A DNA stretch of 64,000 nt from contig CAMDBU010000002.1 in the NCBI GenBank assembly GCA_945889495.1, positions 17,984 to 81,983 on the forward strand, given 5' to 3'. Positions 7,658-18,695 of the stretch are shown piece by piece. Numbering within the stretch: position 1 is the first letter of the stretch; every line of letters starts with the position of its first letter. Source of the DNA: Syntrophobacter sp. SbD2. GTDB taxonomy: Bacteria; Desulfobacterota; Binatia; UBA9968. Made by a program: the position numbers and the translations under genes. The notes under the pieces were generated by a model. The model did not search any database, was not told the origin of the DNA, and saw nothing but the letters and a program-made list of their open reading frames with translations.

Positions 7658-8085
7658 GGCAACTCTCCAATCTCCTGTAAAAATTCCTGCGCCGTCATTA
7701 CGCGAATACCAAATTGTTTCACATCGACAAAATCGTCTTTATTGTAAGAGACGATAGTTTCGCATCCGGCCGCTACGGCCAATTCCAAGACCATGTCATC
7801 TTTGGGGTCGCTCAAAATGGGTCGCCACAGGTAATGGACTTTTCTCCGATGAGCGACCGAACAGACGTAATCCAAGATGTCGTCAATATCACTGGCCTTC
7901 AATCCGGCCTTTTTGCCAACCAGCCGTTTGGCGGCATCTTCATACTCGATAACGAGCGGAACGGAAAGGTTGATTTCAAACTTGCCGGAATCCAATAGCC
8001 AGAACAGTTTGTAGGAAGCTCCAAGTTGTGACCGCAAAGCCGAGACAAAGACGTTGGTGTCAATAACGATTTGAAGCGCTCTCAC
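7654..8085 (-). CDS. PIN-domain toxin, putative toxin-antitoxin component
   Basis: A PIN ribonuclease of the TIGR00305 type ('toxin component, PIN family'). Acidic active-site residues are visible in QIVIDTNVFVSAL (Asp), VIEYEDA (Glu), SDPKDDMVLELA (Asp) and YNKDDF (Asp). The track extends to a TTG at 8121, but those 12 extra codons lie across a perfect palindrome. The GTG at 8085 gives a start reading V-RALQIVIDTN, like most family members (143 aa). It overlaps the antitoxin gene at its 3' end. The pair sits exactly between the two copies of a local duplication. Confidence 0.85.
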   Translation of the reverse strand: MRALQIVIDTNVFVSALRSQLGASYKLFWLLDSGKFEINLSVPLVIEYEDAAKRLVGKKAGLKASDIDDILDYVCSVAHRRKVHYLWRPILSDPKDDMVLELAVAAGCETIVSYNKDDFVDVKQFGIRVMTAQEFLQEIGELP

Positions 8086-8087
8086 GT

Positions 8088-8109
8088 CCGGTATCGTATT
8101 CGATACCGG
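8088..8109. promoter_or_regulatory. perfect inverted repeat, probable TA operator
   Basis: CCGGTATCG-TATT-CGATACCGG is a perfect nine-base inverted repeat with a four-base spacer. It ends two bases before the proposed GTG start of the PIN toxin. Position and symmetry fit an autoregulatory operator for the RHH antitoxin; as RNA it could also hide the toxin start. Confidence 0.65.
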
Positions 8110-8284
8110 ATTGTTTTTCAATTACGAATTTTGCGACAAGCGTTCCGCCAAAAGCCGCCTGCAGCGGCGGCTTATCTCCCTAACACTCAGCGGGTTATTC
8201 CAGCTGGTGCTTTTTCGGGCCAACTGCCAAGCTACGTATGAATTAGTGGTACTGATGTCATTGATGATCTAACATTGGTTGCTA

Positions 8285-8722
8285 ATGATCGAGATCGCCC
8301 AAGCTTTGCTCTTCGACCGGCACGGCAAGCTGCTTATCTATCTTCGCGATGACAAGCCGTCGATTCCGTTTCCCAATCATTGGGATTTGATCGGTGGGCA
8401 TGTGGAGGTGGGGGAGACGCCGGAGGAGGCGTTGTGTCGGGAGGTTCGCGAAGAGATCGGTTTCACACTCACGGCGTGGCGGCTGTTTCGCCGTTACGAC
8501 TGTCTCACCGGCGATGTTTACCCCAACCGGAAATTTATTTACCACGCGCGGATCGACGCTGCGGTCGCCGACTTGGCGCTTTACGAAGGGCAGCGCTTGA
8601 CCAGCATCGGCGCTGCGCAGCTCCGCGAATTCAAGTTCGCCAACATTCTCGGCCAGATCGTTGAGGATTTTGTCGCGGCGGATTTATGGCCCAAAGCTGT
8701 GGATAACTTTTACGGCAAATAA
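8285..8722 (+). CDS. NUDIX hydrolase
   Basis: A 145-residue NUDIX-fold pyrophosphohydrolase. The full box GX5EX7REUXEEXGU is present from G38 to F60 (GGHVEVGE...REVREEIGF). The upstream strand IEIAQALLFDRHGKLLIYLR and the NHWDLIGG lead-in fit sanitising or (d)NDP-X hydrolases; the substrate cannot be told. ATG 8285 is preferred over TTG 8279 because the duplicated copy also starts at this codon. It lies 53 bases before dnaE on the same strand. A truncated copy lies at 7114-7335. Confidence 0.9.
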   Translation: MIEIAQALLFDRHGKLLIYLRDDKPSIPFPNHWDLIGGHVEVGETPEEALCREVREEIGFTLTAWRLFRRYDCLTGDVYPNRKFIYHARIDAAVADLALYEGQRLTSIGAAQLREFKFANILGQIVEDFVAADLWPKAVDNFYGK

Positions 8723-8775
8723 GTCGGCAAAGATTTGTCGAGTCTTGGGGTTTGTGATAGTAAATTTTCACGCAG

Positions 8776-12272
<3,497 letters not shown>

Positions 12273-12276
<4 letters not shown>

Positions 12277-13577
12277 AGTCCCTGATCTCCACCCAGCAGC
12301 CGCAGGAGAAGGCCGTGCTCATCGGCGTCGATCTGCCGTCCCACGATCATAAGCTGCCGCTCGACTACAGCTTGGAAGAGCTCCAACGGCTGGCCGAGAC
12401 CGCCGGCGCCATCGTCGTGCACAAGTATTCCCAGCAGGTGCGCAGCGTCACGCCGGCGACGCTGATCGGCCGCGGCAAGGTCGACGAGATTTACGCCGGC
12501 GTGCAAGAACACCACGCCAATCTGGTCATCGTCGACGAGGATCTGACTCCGGCGCAACAGCGCAATCTGGAAAACGCCTTCAAAGTCCGCGTCGTCGACC
12601 GCAGCCAGTTGATCCTCGATATCTTCGCCAAGCGCGCGCGCAGCAACGAAGGCAAGCTGCAAGTGGAGCTAGCGCAGTTGGAATATCTGATGCCTCGGCT
12701 GACCCGTCAGTGGACCCACTTGTCGCGCTTGGGCGGCGGCATCGGCACTCGCGGGCCGGGCGAGACCCAATTGGAAGTCGACCGCCGTCGCATCCGCGAG
12801 CGCATCGGCCATTTGAAAAAGCGCCTGACCACGGTCGAACGCACGCGCAGTTTGCAGCGCCATGAACGTGGCGAAGTGCCCTTCGCCACGGTGGCCTTGG
12901 TCGGCTACACCAACGCCGGCAAGTCGACCTTGATGAACTTACTCACCCGCGCCGGGGTGTTCGTCGAGGATAAACTGTTCGCGACCCTCGACCCGACGAC
13001 AAGGGCATTGCGCTTGCCCAACGGCGACAAAGTTATGATCGTCGACACCGTCGGTTTCATCAACAAGATTCCCCATTCATTGATCGAAGCGTTCAAGAGC
13101 ACCTTGGAAGAGGTGAGCCGCGCCGATCTGCTCTTGCACATGGTCGATCTGGCCAATCCCTTGTACGAAGAGCAGATTCAGATTATCGAAAAAGTTCTGG
13201 GCGAGATCGGCGCCGGCGAGATCCCGACGATTCTCGTGCCCAACAAGGTCGATCTGGCCGGCTCCATGCCGCTGGCTCGGTTGAAAACCAACGGCGTCGC
13301 CCAGGTCTGTCCGATCTCGGCGTTGACCGGTACCGGCGTCGACGAGTTGCTCGCCGGCGTCGGCCAGATTCTCGATCAATCCAAAGAACGCCTCGACGTC
13401 GAGTTCACGCCGGGGCAAAGTTGGCTGGTGGCGCTGCTACGCGAGCGCGGCCGCATCGTCGAAGAGCGCTATGACGGCGAATCGATCAAGGTCAGCGCCC
13501 TGGTGACGCCCAAGCTCGCCGGACAAATCCGCAAATCCCTGCGCCAGGCCCATGCCGCTAATGGCCGCGGACTCTAG
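12273..13577 (+). CDS. hflX: GTPase HflX
   Basis: A ribosome-associated GTPase that splits stalled or hibernating ribosomes. The N-terminal HflX domain (LIGRGKVDEI, VDEDLTPAQQRNLE, VVDRSQLILDIF) and the hallmark GGGIGTRGPGETQLE linker precede the G domain: G1 GYTNAGKST near residue 211, G3 DTVGF and G4 NKVD. The track ORF begins far upstream inside dnaE and is wrong. TTG at 12273 overlaps the dnaE stop (TTGA) and leaves a leader like that of E. coli HflX. GTG at 12315, six bases after AGGAG, is a serious alternative that would give a 14-residue shorter protein. Confidence 0.95.
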
Positions 13578-13579
13578 CC

Positions 13580-14146
13580 TTGCTCAACCTGCCCAACACC
13601 CTCACCCTGATCCGCATCCTGACCATTCCGATTTTCTTGGAATGTTTGGCTTACCATCTTTACTGGGAAGCGCTGGTGGTTTTTGCCCTGGGCGGTATCA
13701 CCGATTTCTTCGACGGCCTGACCGCGCGCTGGTTAAATCAGCAGACCGCCCTGGGAGCTTATCTCGATCCGGTGGCGGATAAATTGTTAGTGATCAGTTC
13801 CTACGTCATGTTGGGGCTCATCGACGGCATCCCGGTGTGGCTGACGGTGGTGGTGGTCGTGCGCGACGCGCTGATCGTGATCGGTTACGGCGCCATTTAT
13901 ATCCTGGTCGAAGAAAAAATGGCCGTGCGGCCAAGCTGGATCGGCAAGTGGAGCACGACGTTTCAGTTATTTACTTTGGCGGTGGCGCTGGTGAACTTGC
14001 ATGATGGGACGCTTCTGCATGCGGCTATCTTGCCGGTTTTTATCGGTTTCAGCGCCGCGGCGGCGGTGGCCTCGGGGCTGCAATATCTCTATCGGGGGCT
14101 CATTTGGCTTCAGGCGAGGGCGCCGTCGATCACTCCGCCTGGTTGA
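13580..14146 (+). CDS. pgsA: CDP-diacylglycerol-glycerol-3-phosphate 3-phosphatidyltransferase-like (CDP-alcohol phosphatidyltransferase)
   Basis: An inner-membrane enzyme of 188 residues with the complete CDP-alcohol phosphatidyltransferase motif D-G-x2-A-R-x8-G-x3-D-x3-D, seen as DGLTARWLNQQTALGAYLDPVAD. It begins NLPNTLTLIRI, as PgsA proteins do, and has several membrane helices. It most likely makes phosphatidylglycerophosphate, though PgsA and related synthases are hard to separate by eye. The start is TTG, two bases after the hflX stop, so dnaE-hflX-pgsA looks like one transcript. Confidence 0.88.
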   Translation: MLNLPNTLTLIRILTIPIFLECLAYHLYWEALVVFALGGITDFFDGLTARWLNQQTALGAYLDPVADKLLVISSYVMLGLIDGIPVWLTVVVVVRDALIVIGYGAIYILVEEKMAVRPSWIGKWSTTFQLFTLAVALVNLHDGTLLHAAILPVFIGFSAAAAVASGLQYLYRGLIWLQARAPSITPPG

Positions 14147-14171
14147 CATGATGGCTTGGAATTGGTAATAA
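14143..14171 (+). promoter_or_regulatory. possible promoter for tRNA-Val / thrS operon
   Basis: TTGACA, 17 bases, then TAATAA. The -35 is perfect and overlaps the pgsA stop; the -10 is weak. It would drive tRNA-Val and the translation operon behind it. Confidence 0.35.
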
Positions 14172-14318
14172 AATCGATCTCTTGCAGCATCCATTGCGAC
14201 AATGCCAAGGGCCCGTAGCGGCAGCCAAAAGCTGGCCAACGAAAGTTATCAAGCGATAATACCATGCAGTCAGCGTTTGCCATTTTAGCCGCTCGCGGCC
14301 TTGTCCCTCACCCCTCGC

Positions 14319-14393
14319 AGGCACGTAGCTCAGTGGGAGAGCGCTTCCCTGACACGGAAGAGGTCGGCAGTTCAATCCTGCCCGTGCCTACCA
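14319..14393 (+). tRNA. tRNA-Val (anticodon GAC)
   Basis: The seven-base acceptor AGGCACG pairs with CGTGCCT. The D arm GCTC/GAGC, the anticodon arm CTTCC-CTGACAC-GGAAG and the T arm GGCAG-TTCAATC-CTGCC all pair. The anticodon GAC is at 14351-14353. The 3' CCA is encoded. It lies 17 bases before thrS. Confidence 0.96.
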
Positions 14394-14410
14394 TTTTTTA
14401 ATTTGCGGTC

Positions 14411-16321
14411 ATGGACAGTCTTCACGTCACATTTGCTGACGGCCGTGCCGTCGACGTTCGCCCTGGTATTCGGGTGGTGGAACTCGCTGCGTCCGCTGGG
14501 GCGAAAAATCTCGTCGCCGCCAAGATCGACGGTCAGCTGGTCGACTTGAACCGCGTCCTCGACAAGGACTGCACGGTCGAGTGGGTGGCGCCCGAGAGCA
14601 AGGATGGCCTCGAGGTGCTGCGCCATTCCACTGCCCATCTGATGGCCCAGGCGGTGCAAAGTCTGTTTCCCGGCACCCAGGTGACCATCGGCCCGACCAT
14701 CGACGATGGTTTTTATTACGACTTCAAAAGCGATCATGTCTTCACGCCGGAAGATCTCGAATCGATCGAAAAGCGCATGCAGGAGTTGGCCAAGGCCAAT
14801 TTAAAAGTTACCCGCGAAGAGCTGCCGCGCGCTGAAGCCATCGAGTTGTTCGGGAAAATGGGCGAAGCCTATAAAGTTGAGATCATCGAAGGCATCGCCG
14901 CCGACACGGTTTCGCTCTACCGCCAGGGCGATTGGGTCGATCTCTGCCGCGGCCCCCATGTGCCGTCTACCAGCGCCATCAAAGCCTTCAAATTGACCAG
15001 CATCGCCGGCGCCTATTGGCGCGGCGATTCGCGTAATCCCCAGTTGCAGCGGATTTACGGCACCGGCTGGGCCAACAAAAAAGATCTTGAAGACTATTTA
15101 AAGCGCATCGAAGAGGCCAAGCTGCGCGATCACCGGCGCCTCGGGCCGGCGCTCGATCTGTTCTCGCTCCATCCGATCGCGCCGGGGTCGCCGTTTTTTC
15201 ATCCCAAGGGCACGATCATCTACAATATTCTGATCCAGTACATGCGCGATTTGTACCAGCGCTACGGCTATTCCGAAGTGGTCACGCCGCTGATTTACAA
15301 GACCGATCTGTGGAAGACTTCCGGCCACTATGAGGCGTTTCACGACGACATGTTCTTGATGAACGTCCATGACGGCGAGTATGGCGTCAAGCCGATGAAC
15401 TGCCCAGGCCATTGCTATCTGTTCGGCTCGCGCAAGTATTCCTACCGCGATCTGCCGATTCGTTTCGCCGATTTTAGCCGCCTGCACCGCTTCGAGCCCT
15501 CCGGGGTCTTGTCCGGACTCACCCGGGTGCGTTCTTTCGCCCAAGATGACGCGCATATTTACTGCACGCCAGAGCAGTTGGACGGCGAGCTCGAGCAGTT
15601 CGTGGCGATGACCAAAGAGGTCTATAAAGTATTTGGCTTTGACCGCATCGAGGTGACCTTGCAAACCCGGCCGGAGAAATTTCTCGGCCGCATCGAGTTC
15701 TGGGACGCCGCCGAGGCGGGTTTGCGGCGTTGCCTGGAGCGGTCGGGATTCACGGTCGAGGTGTTGCCCGGCGAGGGGGCTTTTTACGGCCCCAAGATCG
15801 GTTTTGATTTCCGCGATGTTTTGGAGCGTTCTTGGACCCTGGCGACGGTGCAGATCGATTGCGCCATGCCCGAGCGCTTCGGCCTCAAGTATGTCACCTC
15901 GGACGGCAGCGAGGCGGTGCCGATGATGCTGCACCGGGCGGTGCTGGGTTCCATCGAGCGTTTTATCGCGATTCTCTTAGAACACTGCGCCGGTGCCTTT
16001 CCGCTCTGGCTGGCGCCGGTGCAGTTGCGCGTGTTGACCGTCACCGACGATCATAAGGAATACGCCGGCAAGGTCGTCGAACAGTTGAAGGCCGATGGCT
16101 GGCGCGTCGAGTTCGACGGCCGTAACGAGAAGCTGGGCTTTAAAATCCGCGAGGCTCAGCTCGCCAAAGTGCCCTACGCGGTGGTGATTGGCGAGAAGGA
16201 AGTGGCGGCCGCGACCGTGGCGCCGCGCCGGCGCGGCGGCGAAAACGTCGCCCCCTTGCCGGTTTTAGAGTTCGCCAACAATCTCCGCGCCGAGGTTGCA
16301 CAAGAAATGGGACAGGCATAG
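14411..16321 (+). CDS. thrS: threonyl-tRNA synthetase
   Basis: A class II synthetase of 636 residues (E. coli 642) charging tRNA-Thr. In order: N-terminal TGS domain (from VTFADGRAVDVRPG), the N2 editing domain with the HxxxH motif HSTAHLMAQA, the catalytic core with MNCPGHCYLF and RFADFSRLHRFEPSG, motif 3 near PMMLHRAVLGSIERF, and the C-terminal anticodon-binding domain. It opens the conserved thrS-infC-rpmI-rplT-pheS-pheT block. No obvious T-box or structured leader fits in the 17 bases after the tRNA. Confidence 0.98.
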   Translation: MDSLHVTFADGRAVDVRPGIRVVELAASAGAKNLVAAKIDGQLVDLNRVLDKDCTVEWVAPESKDGLEVLRHSTAHLMAQAVQSLFPGTQVTIGPTIDDGFYYDFKSDHVFTPEDLESIEKRMQELAKANLKVTREELPRAEAIELFGKMGEAYKVEIIEGIAADTVSLYRQGDWVDLCRGPHVPSTSAIKAFKLTSIAGAYWRGDSRNPQLQRIYGTGWANKKDLEDYLKRIEEAKLRDHRRLGPALDLFSLHPIAPGSPFFHPKGTIIYNILIQYMRDLYQRYGYSEVVTPLIYKTDLWKTSGHYEAFHDDMFLMNVHDGEYGVKPMNCPGHCYLFGSRKYSYRDLPIRFADFSRLHRFEPSGVLSGLTRVRSFAQDDAHIYCTPEQLDGELEQFVAMTKEVYKVFGFDRIEVTLQTRPEKFLGRIEFWDAAEAGLRRCLERSGFTVEVLPGEGAFYGPKIGFDFRDVLERSWTLATVQIDCAMPERFGLKYVTSDGSEAVPMMLHRAVLGSIERFIAILLEHCAGAFPLWLAPVQLRVLTVTDDHKEYAGKVVEQLKADGWRVEFDGRNEKLGFKIREAQLAKVPYAVVIGEKEVAAATVAPRRRGGENVAPLPVLEFANNLRAEVAQEMGQA

Positions 16322-16364
16322 AAATATAGGATCATGCAGCAGTCGGTAGCCATGGAGGTGTCTT

Positions 16365-16865
16365 ATCGCTAGGGAAGCGCGAATCAATCATCAAATTCGC
16401 GCCCGTGAAGTGCGCATCATCGGTTCCAAGGGCGAACAGCTTGGAGTGATGCCGCTACATGAGGCGCTGAAGCAGGTGGAAGCCCTGGAGCTCGACTTGG
16501 TTGAAGTCGCGCCCGACGCCCAGCCGCCGGTTTGCCGCATGATGGACTACGGCAAGTTTCGCTACGAGCAAAAGAAAAAGCAGCAGGGTCCGAAGAAGAC
16601 CGTGGTCGAGATCAAGGAAGTCAAAATGGGTTCGCGCACCGACTCCCATGATATCGAGCATAAGGTGAAAAACATTCGCAAGTTCATCGACGAGGGCCAG
16701 CGGGTCAAAGTATCGGTGTTCTTTCGTGGCCGGGAGATCACCCATCCCGAATTGGGCCGGCAAATGCTGACCGGGGTGGTTGAGTTGGTTCAGGACGTCG
16801 CCAAGGTCGATATTCAGCCGCGCCTGGAAGGGCGCAACATGGCGATGTTACTGACGCCCAAGTGA
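16365..16865 (+). CDS. infC: translation initiation factor IF-3, AUC start
   Basis: IF-3 binds the 30S subunit and checks start-codon and initiator-tRNA pairing. The track begins at an internal GTG, but homology extends upstream as AREARINHQIRAREVRIIGS. The only codon matching the usual IF-3 N-terminus and lying five bases after GGAGGT is ATC at 16365; no ATG, GTG or TTG in frame is available there. Non-AUG starts are the rule for infC: AUU in E. coli, and AUC reported in Myxococcus xanthus. They allow IF-3 to limit its own synthesis. The result is 166 residues, a normal length. An overlapping mini-ORF MEVSYR begins in the same Shine-Dalgarno region. Confidence 0.93.
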   Translation: MAREARINHQIRAREVRIIGSKGEQLGVMPLHEALKQVEALELDLVEVAPDAQPPVCRMMDYGKFRYEQKKKQQGPKKTVVEIKEVKMGSRTDSHDIEHKVKNIRKFIDEGQRVKVSVFFRGREITHPELGRQMLTGVVELVQDVAKVDIQPRLEGRNMAMLLTPK

Positions 16866-16900
16866 TTTAACAGTTCGCAGTAAACTAGAGGGAGTTAAAC

Positions 16901-17098
16901 GTGCCGAAAATCAAGACTAACCGCGGGGCGGCAAAGCGCTTCCGGGTAACCGGCAGCGGCAAGATCAAACGCAACAAAGCTTACAAGCGCCATATCTTGT
17001 CGACTAAGGGCAAAAAACGTAAGCGCAACCTGCGCAAGGGAACCACGGTGGCGGCGGTGGAATCGAAGAACATTCGCCAGATGATTCCTTATAAATAG
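16901..17098 (+). CDS. rpmI: 50S ribosomal protein L35
   Basis: A 65-residue, highly basic ribosomal protein ([20 protein letters not shown]...) of the large subunit. It starts at GTG with GAGGGAG upstream. It is placed between infC and rplT as in most bacteria, where L20 usually represses the group translationally. Confidence 0.97.
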   Translation: MPKIKTNRGAAKRFRVTGSGKIKRNKAYKRHILSTKGKKRKRNLRKGTTVAAVESKNIRQMIPYK

Positions 17099-17184
17099 CC
17101 GCCAACTGAATAAACCGGGTGTGACCCGCGGCGATTCCCTATTCGCCTGCGGGGCGAAATCCGCATTGGAGAGGAGTTTTTACC

Positions 17185-17544
17185 GTGCCTAGAGCTAAAG
17201 GTGGAACTAAAACTAAGAAGCGTCATAAGAAAATTATGAAGCTCGCCAAGGGGTATGTCGGTGGCCGCGGCCGCCTGTACCGCTCGGCGGTGGAGACTGT
17301 CGAACGGGGCTTAGTGTTCGCGTACCGTGACCGGCGGGTCAAGAAGCGCACCTTTCGCGGCCTGTGGATCATCCGCATCGGCGCCGCCGCTAAGTTGAAC
17401 GGCATGTCCTACAATCAACTGATCAGCGGACTCAAGAAGGCCAACGTCGAGATCGACCGCAAAATCCTTTCGGAAATCGCCATGCATGACATGGCTGGAT
17501 TTGGCCGCCTGGCGGAAACCGCTAAAGCTCTCCTGAGCAACTAG
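17185..17544 (+). CDS. rplT: 50S ribosomal protein L20
   Basis: A 119-residue large-subunit protein needed early in 50S assembly. The N-terminus [28 protein letters not shown] and the core [21 protein letters not shown] are canonical. The start is GTG preceded by GAGAGGAG. The 86-base gap after rpmI contains a short TTCGCC/GGCGAA hairpin; I cannot tell whether it is an L20 regulatory element. Confidence 0.97.
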   Translation: MPRAKGGTKTKKRHKKIMKLAKGYVGGRGRLYRSAVETVERGLVFAYRDRRVKKRTFRGLWIIRIGAAAKLNGMSYNQLISGLKKANVEIDRKILSEIAMHDMAGFGRLAETAKALLSN

Positions 17545-17564
17545 CCGACATTCGATTCAGTGCC

Positions 17565-18605
17565 ATGACCGATTCCCTGGAGGCTCTCCGCGGAGAGGTT
17601 CTGGAGCGCATCCAGCAAGCCAACTCCGTCAAGGAGCTCGAACAGCTGCGCGTCGAAGCGTTGGGCCGCAGCGGCTCGCTCACGCTACTTCTGCGCGGTC
17701 TGAAAGACCTGCCGGCCGAGGAACGGCCGCGCATGGGCGAGCGCTTGAACCAGTTGCGCCGCGAGCTTGAACTGGAGCTCGACGGCCATCTCGCCACGGT
17801 CAACCAAGAAGCCAAGGCCAAGGCGCTGGCCGAAGAAAAAATCGATATCACGCTGCCCGGCACGCGCTTCGAGCGCGGCCATAGCCATCCGCTGACCCTG
17901 GTGATCGACGAGATCGTCGAGATCTTTTCCACCATGGGCTTCGAGATCGCCCGCGGGCCGGATATCGAAGACGACGATCATAACTTCGAAGCGCTCAATA
18001 TTCCCAAAGACCATCCGGCGCGCGACATGCAAGACACTTTCTTCGTCGCCGGCGGAAACCTACTGCGCACCCACACTTCGCCGGTGCAGATCCGCACCAT
18101 GGAAAGCCGCAAGCCGCCGCTGCAAGTCATCGTGCCCGGCGCGGTCTACCGCCATGACGACGACGCCACCCACTCACCGATGTTCCACCAGGTGGAAGGC
18201 TTCATGGTCGATAGCAATATCGCTTTCTCCGACCTGAAGGGCGTACTGACCCATGTGCTGCGGCAGATTTTTCACCGCGACGCCGGCGTGCGCTTTCGGC
18301 CGAGCTTTTTCCCCTTCACCGAACCGAGCGCCGAGATCGATATCCAGTGCGTGATCTGCGGCGGTGGCGGTACCCTGCGCAACGGCCAGGTCTGCCGGGT
18401 GTGCAAAGCCAGCGGTTGGTTGGAGATCCTGGGCGCCGGCATGATCGATCCGGCGGTGTTTAAATTCGTCGGCTACGATCCCGAAGAGTTCACCGGCTTC
18501 GCCTTCGGCATGGGCGTCGAGCGCATCGCCATGCTCAAATACGGCATCGACGATATCCGGTTGTTCTTTCAAAACGATCTGCGGTTCTTACGGCAATTTA
18601 ACTAA
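17565..18605 (+). CDS. pheS: phenylalanyl-tRNA synthetase alpha subunit
   Basis: The 346-residue catalytic subunit of the alpha2-beta2 enzyme. It has an N-terminal coiled coil (about residues 1-90), then class II motif 1, motif 2 (VRFRPSFFPFTEPSAEID) and motif 3 (FAFGMGVERIAMLKYGIDDIRLF). The Cys-rich loop CVICGGGGTL...CRVCK is typical of bacterial PheS. It lies 20 bases after rplT and is followed by an inverted repeat before pheT. Confidence 0.97.
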   Translation: MTDSLEALRGEVLERIQQANSVKELEQLRVEALGRSGSLTLLLRGLKDLPAEERPRMGERLNQLRRELELELDGHLATVNQEAKAKALAEEKIDITLPGTRFERGHSHPLTLVIDEIVEIFSTMGFEIARGPDIEDDDHNFEALNIPKDHPARDMQDTFFVAGGNLLRTHTSPVQIRTMESRKPPLQVIVPGAVYRHDDDATHSPMFHQVEGFMVDSNIAFSDLKGVLTHVLRQIFHRDAGVRFRPSFFPFTEPSAEIDIQCVICGGGGTLRNGQVCRVCKASGWLEILGAGMIDPAVFKFVGYDPEEFTGFAFGMGVERIAMLKYGIDDIRLFFQNDLRFLRQFN

Positions 18606-18613
18606 ACGGAATG

Positions 18614-18694
18614 GCATGATGAAGTACTGGAGTGTTGGCGTGAAGGGTTTGCGAACCAATACTCCAATACTCCATCACTCCAGTACTCCAATCA
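18614..18694. repeat. inverted repeat of ACTCCA words between pheS and pheT
   Basis: The left arm reads ATGATGAAGTACTGGAGTGT; the right arm ACTCCATCACTCCAGTACTCC is its imperfect inverse. A related element lies at 46265-46333. It sits within an otherwise compact operon and has no T-run. Confidence 0.75.
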
Positions 18695-18695
18695 T

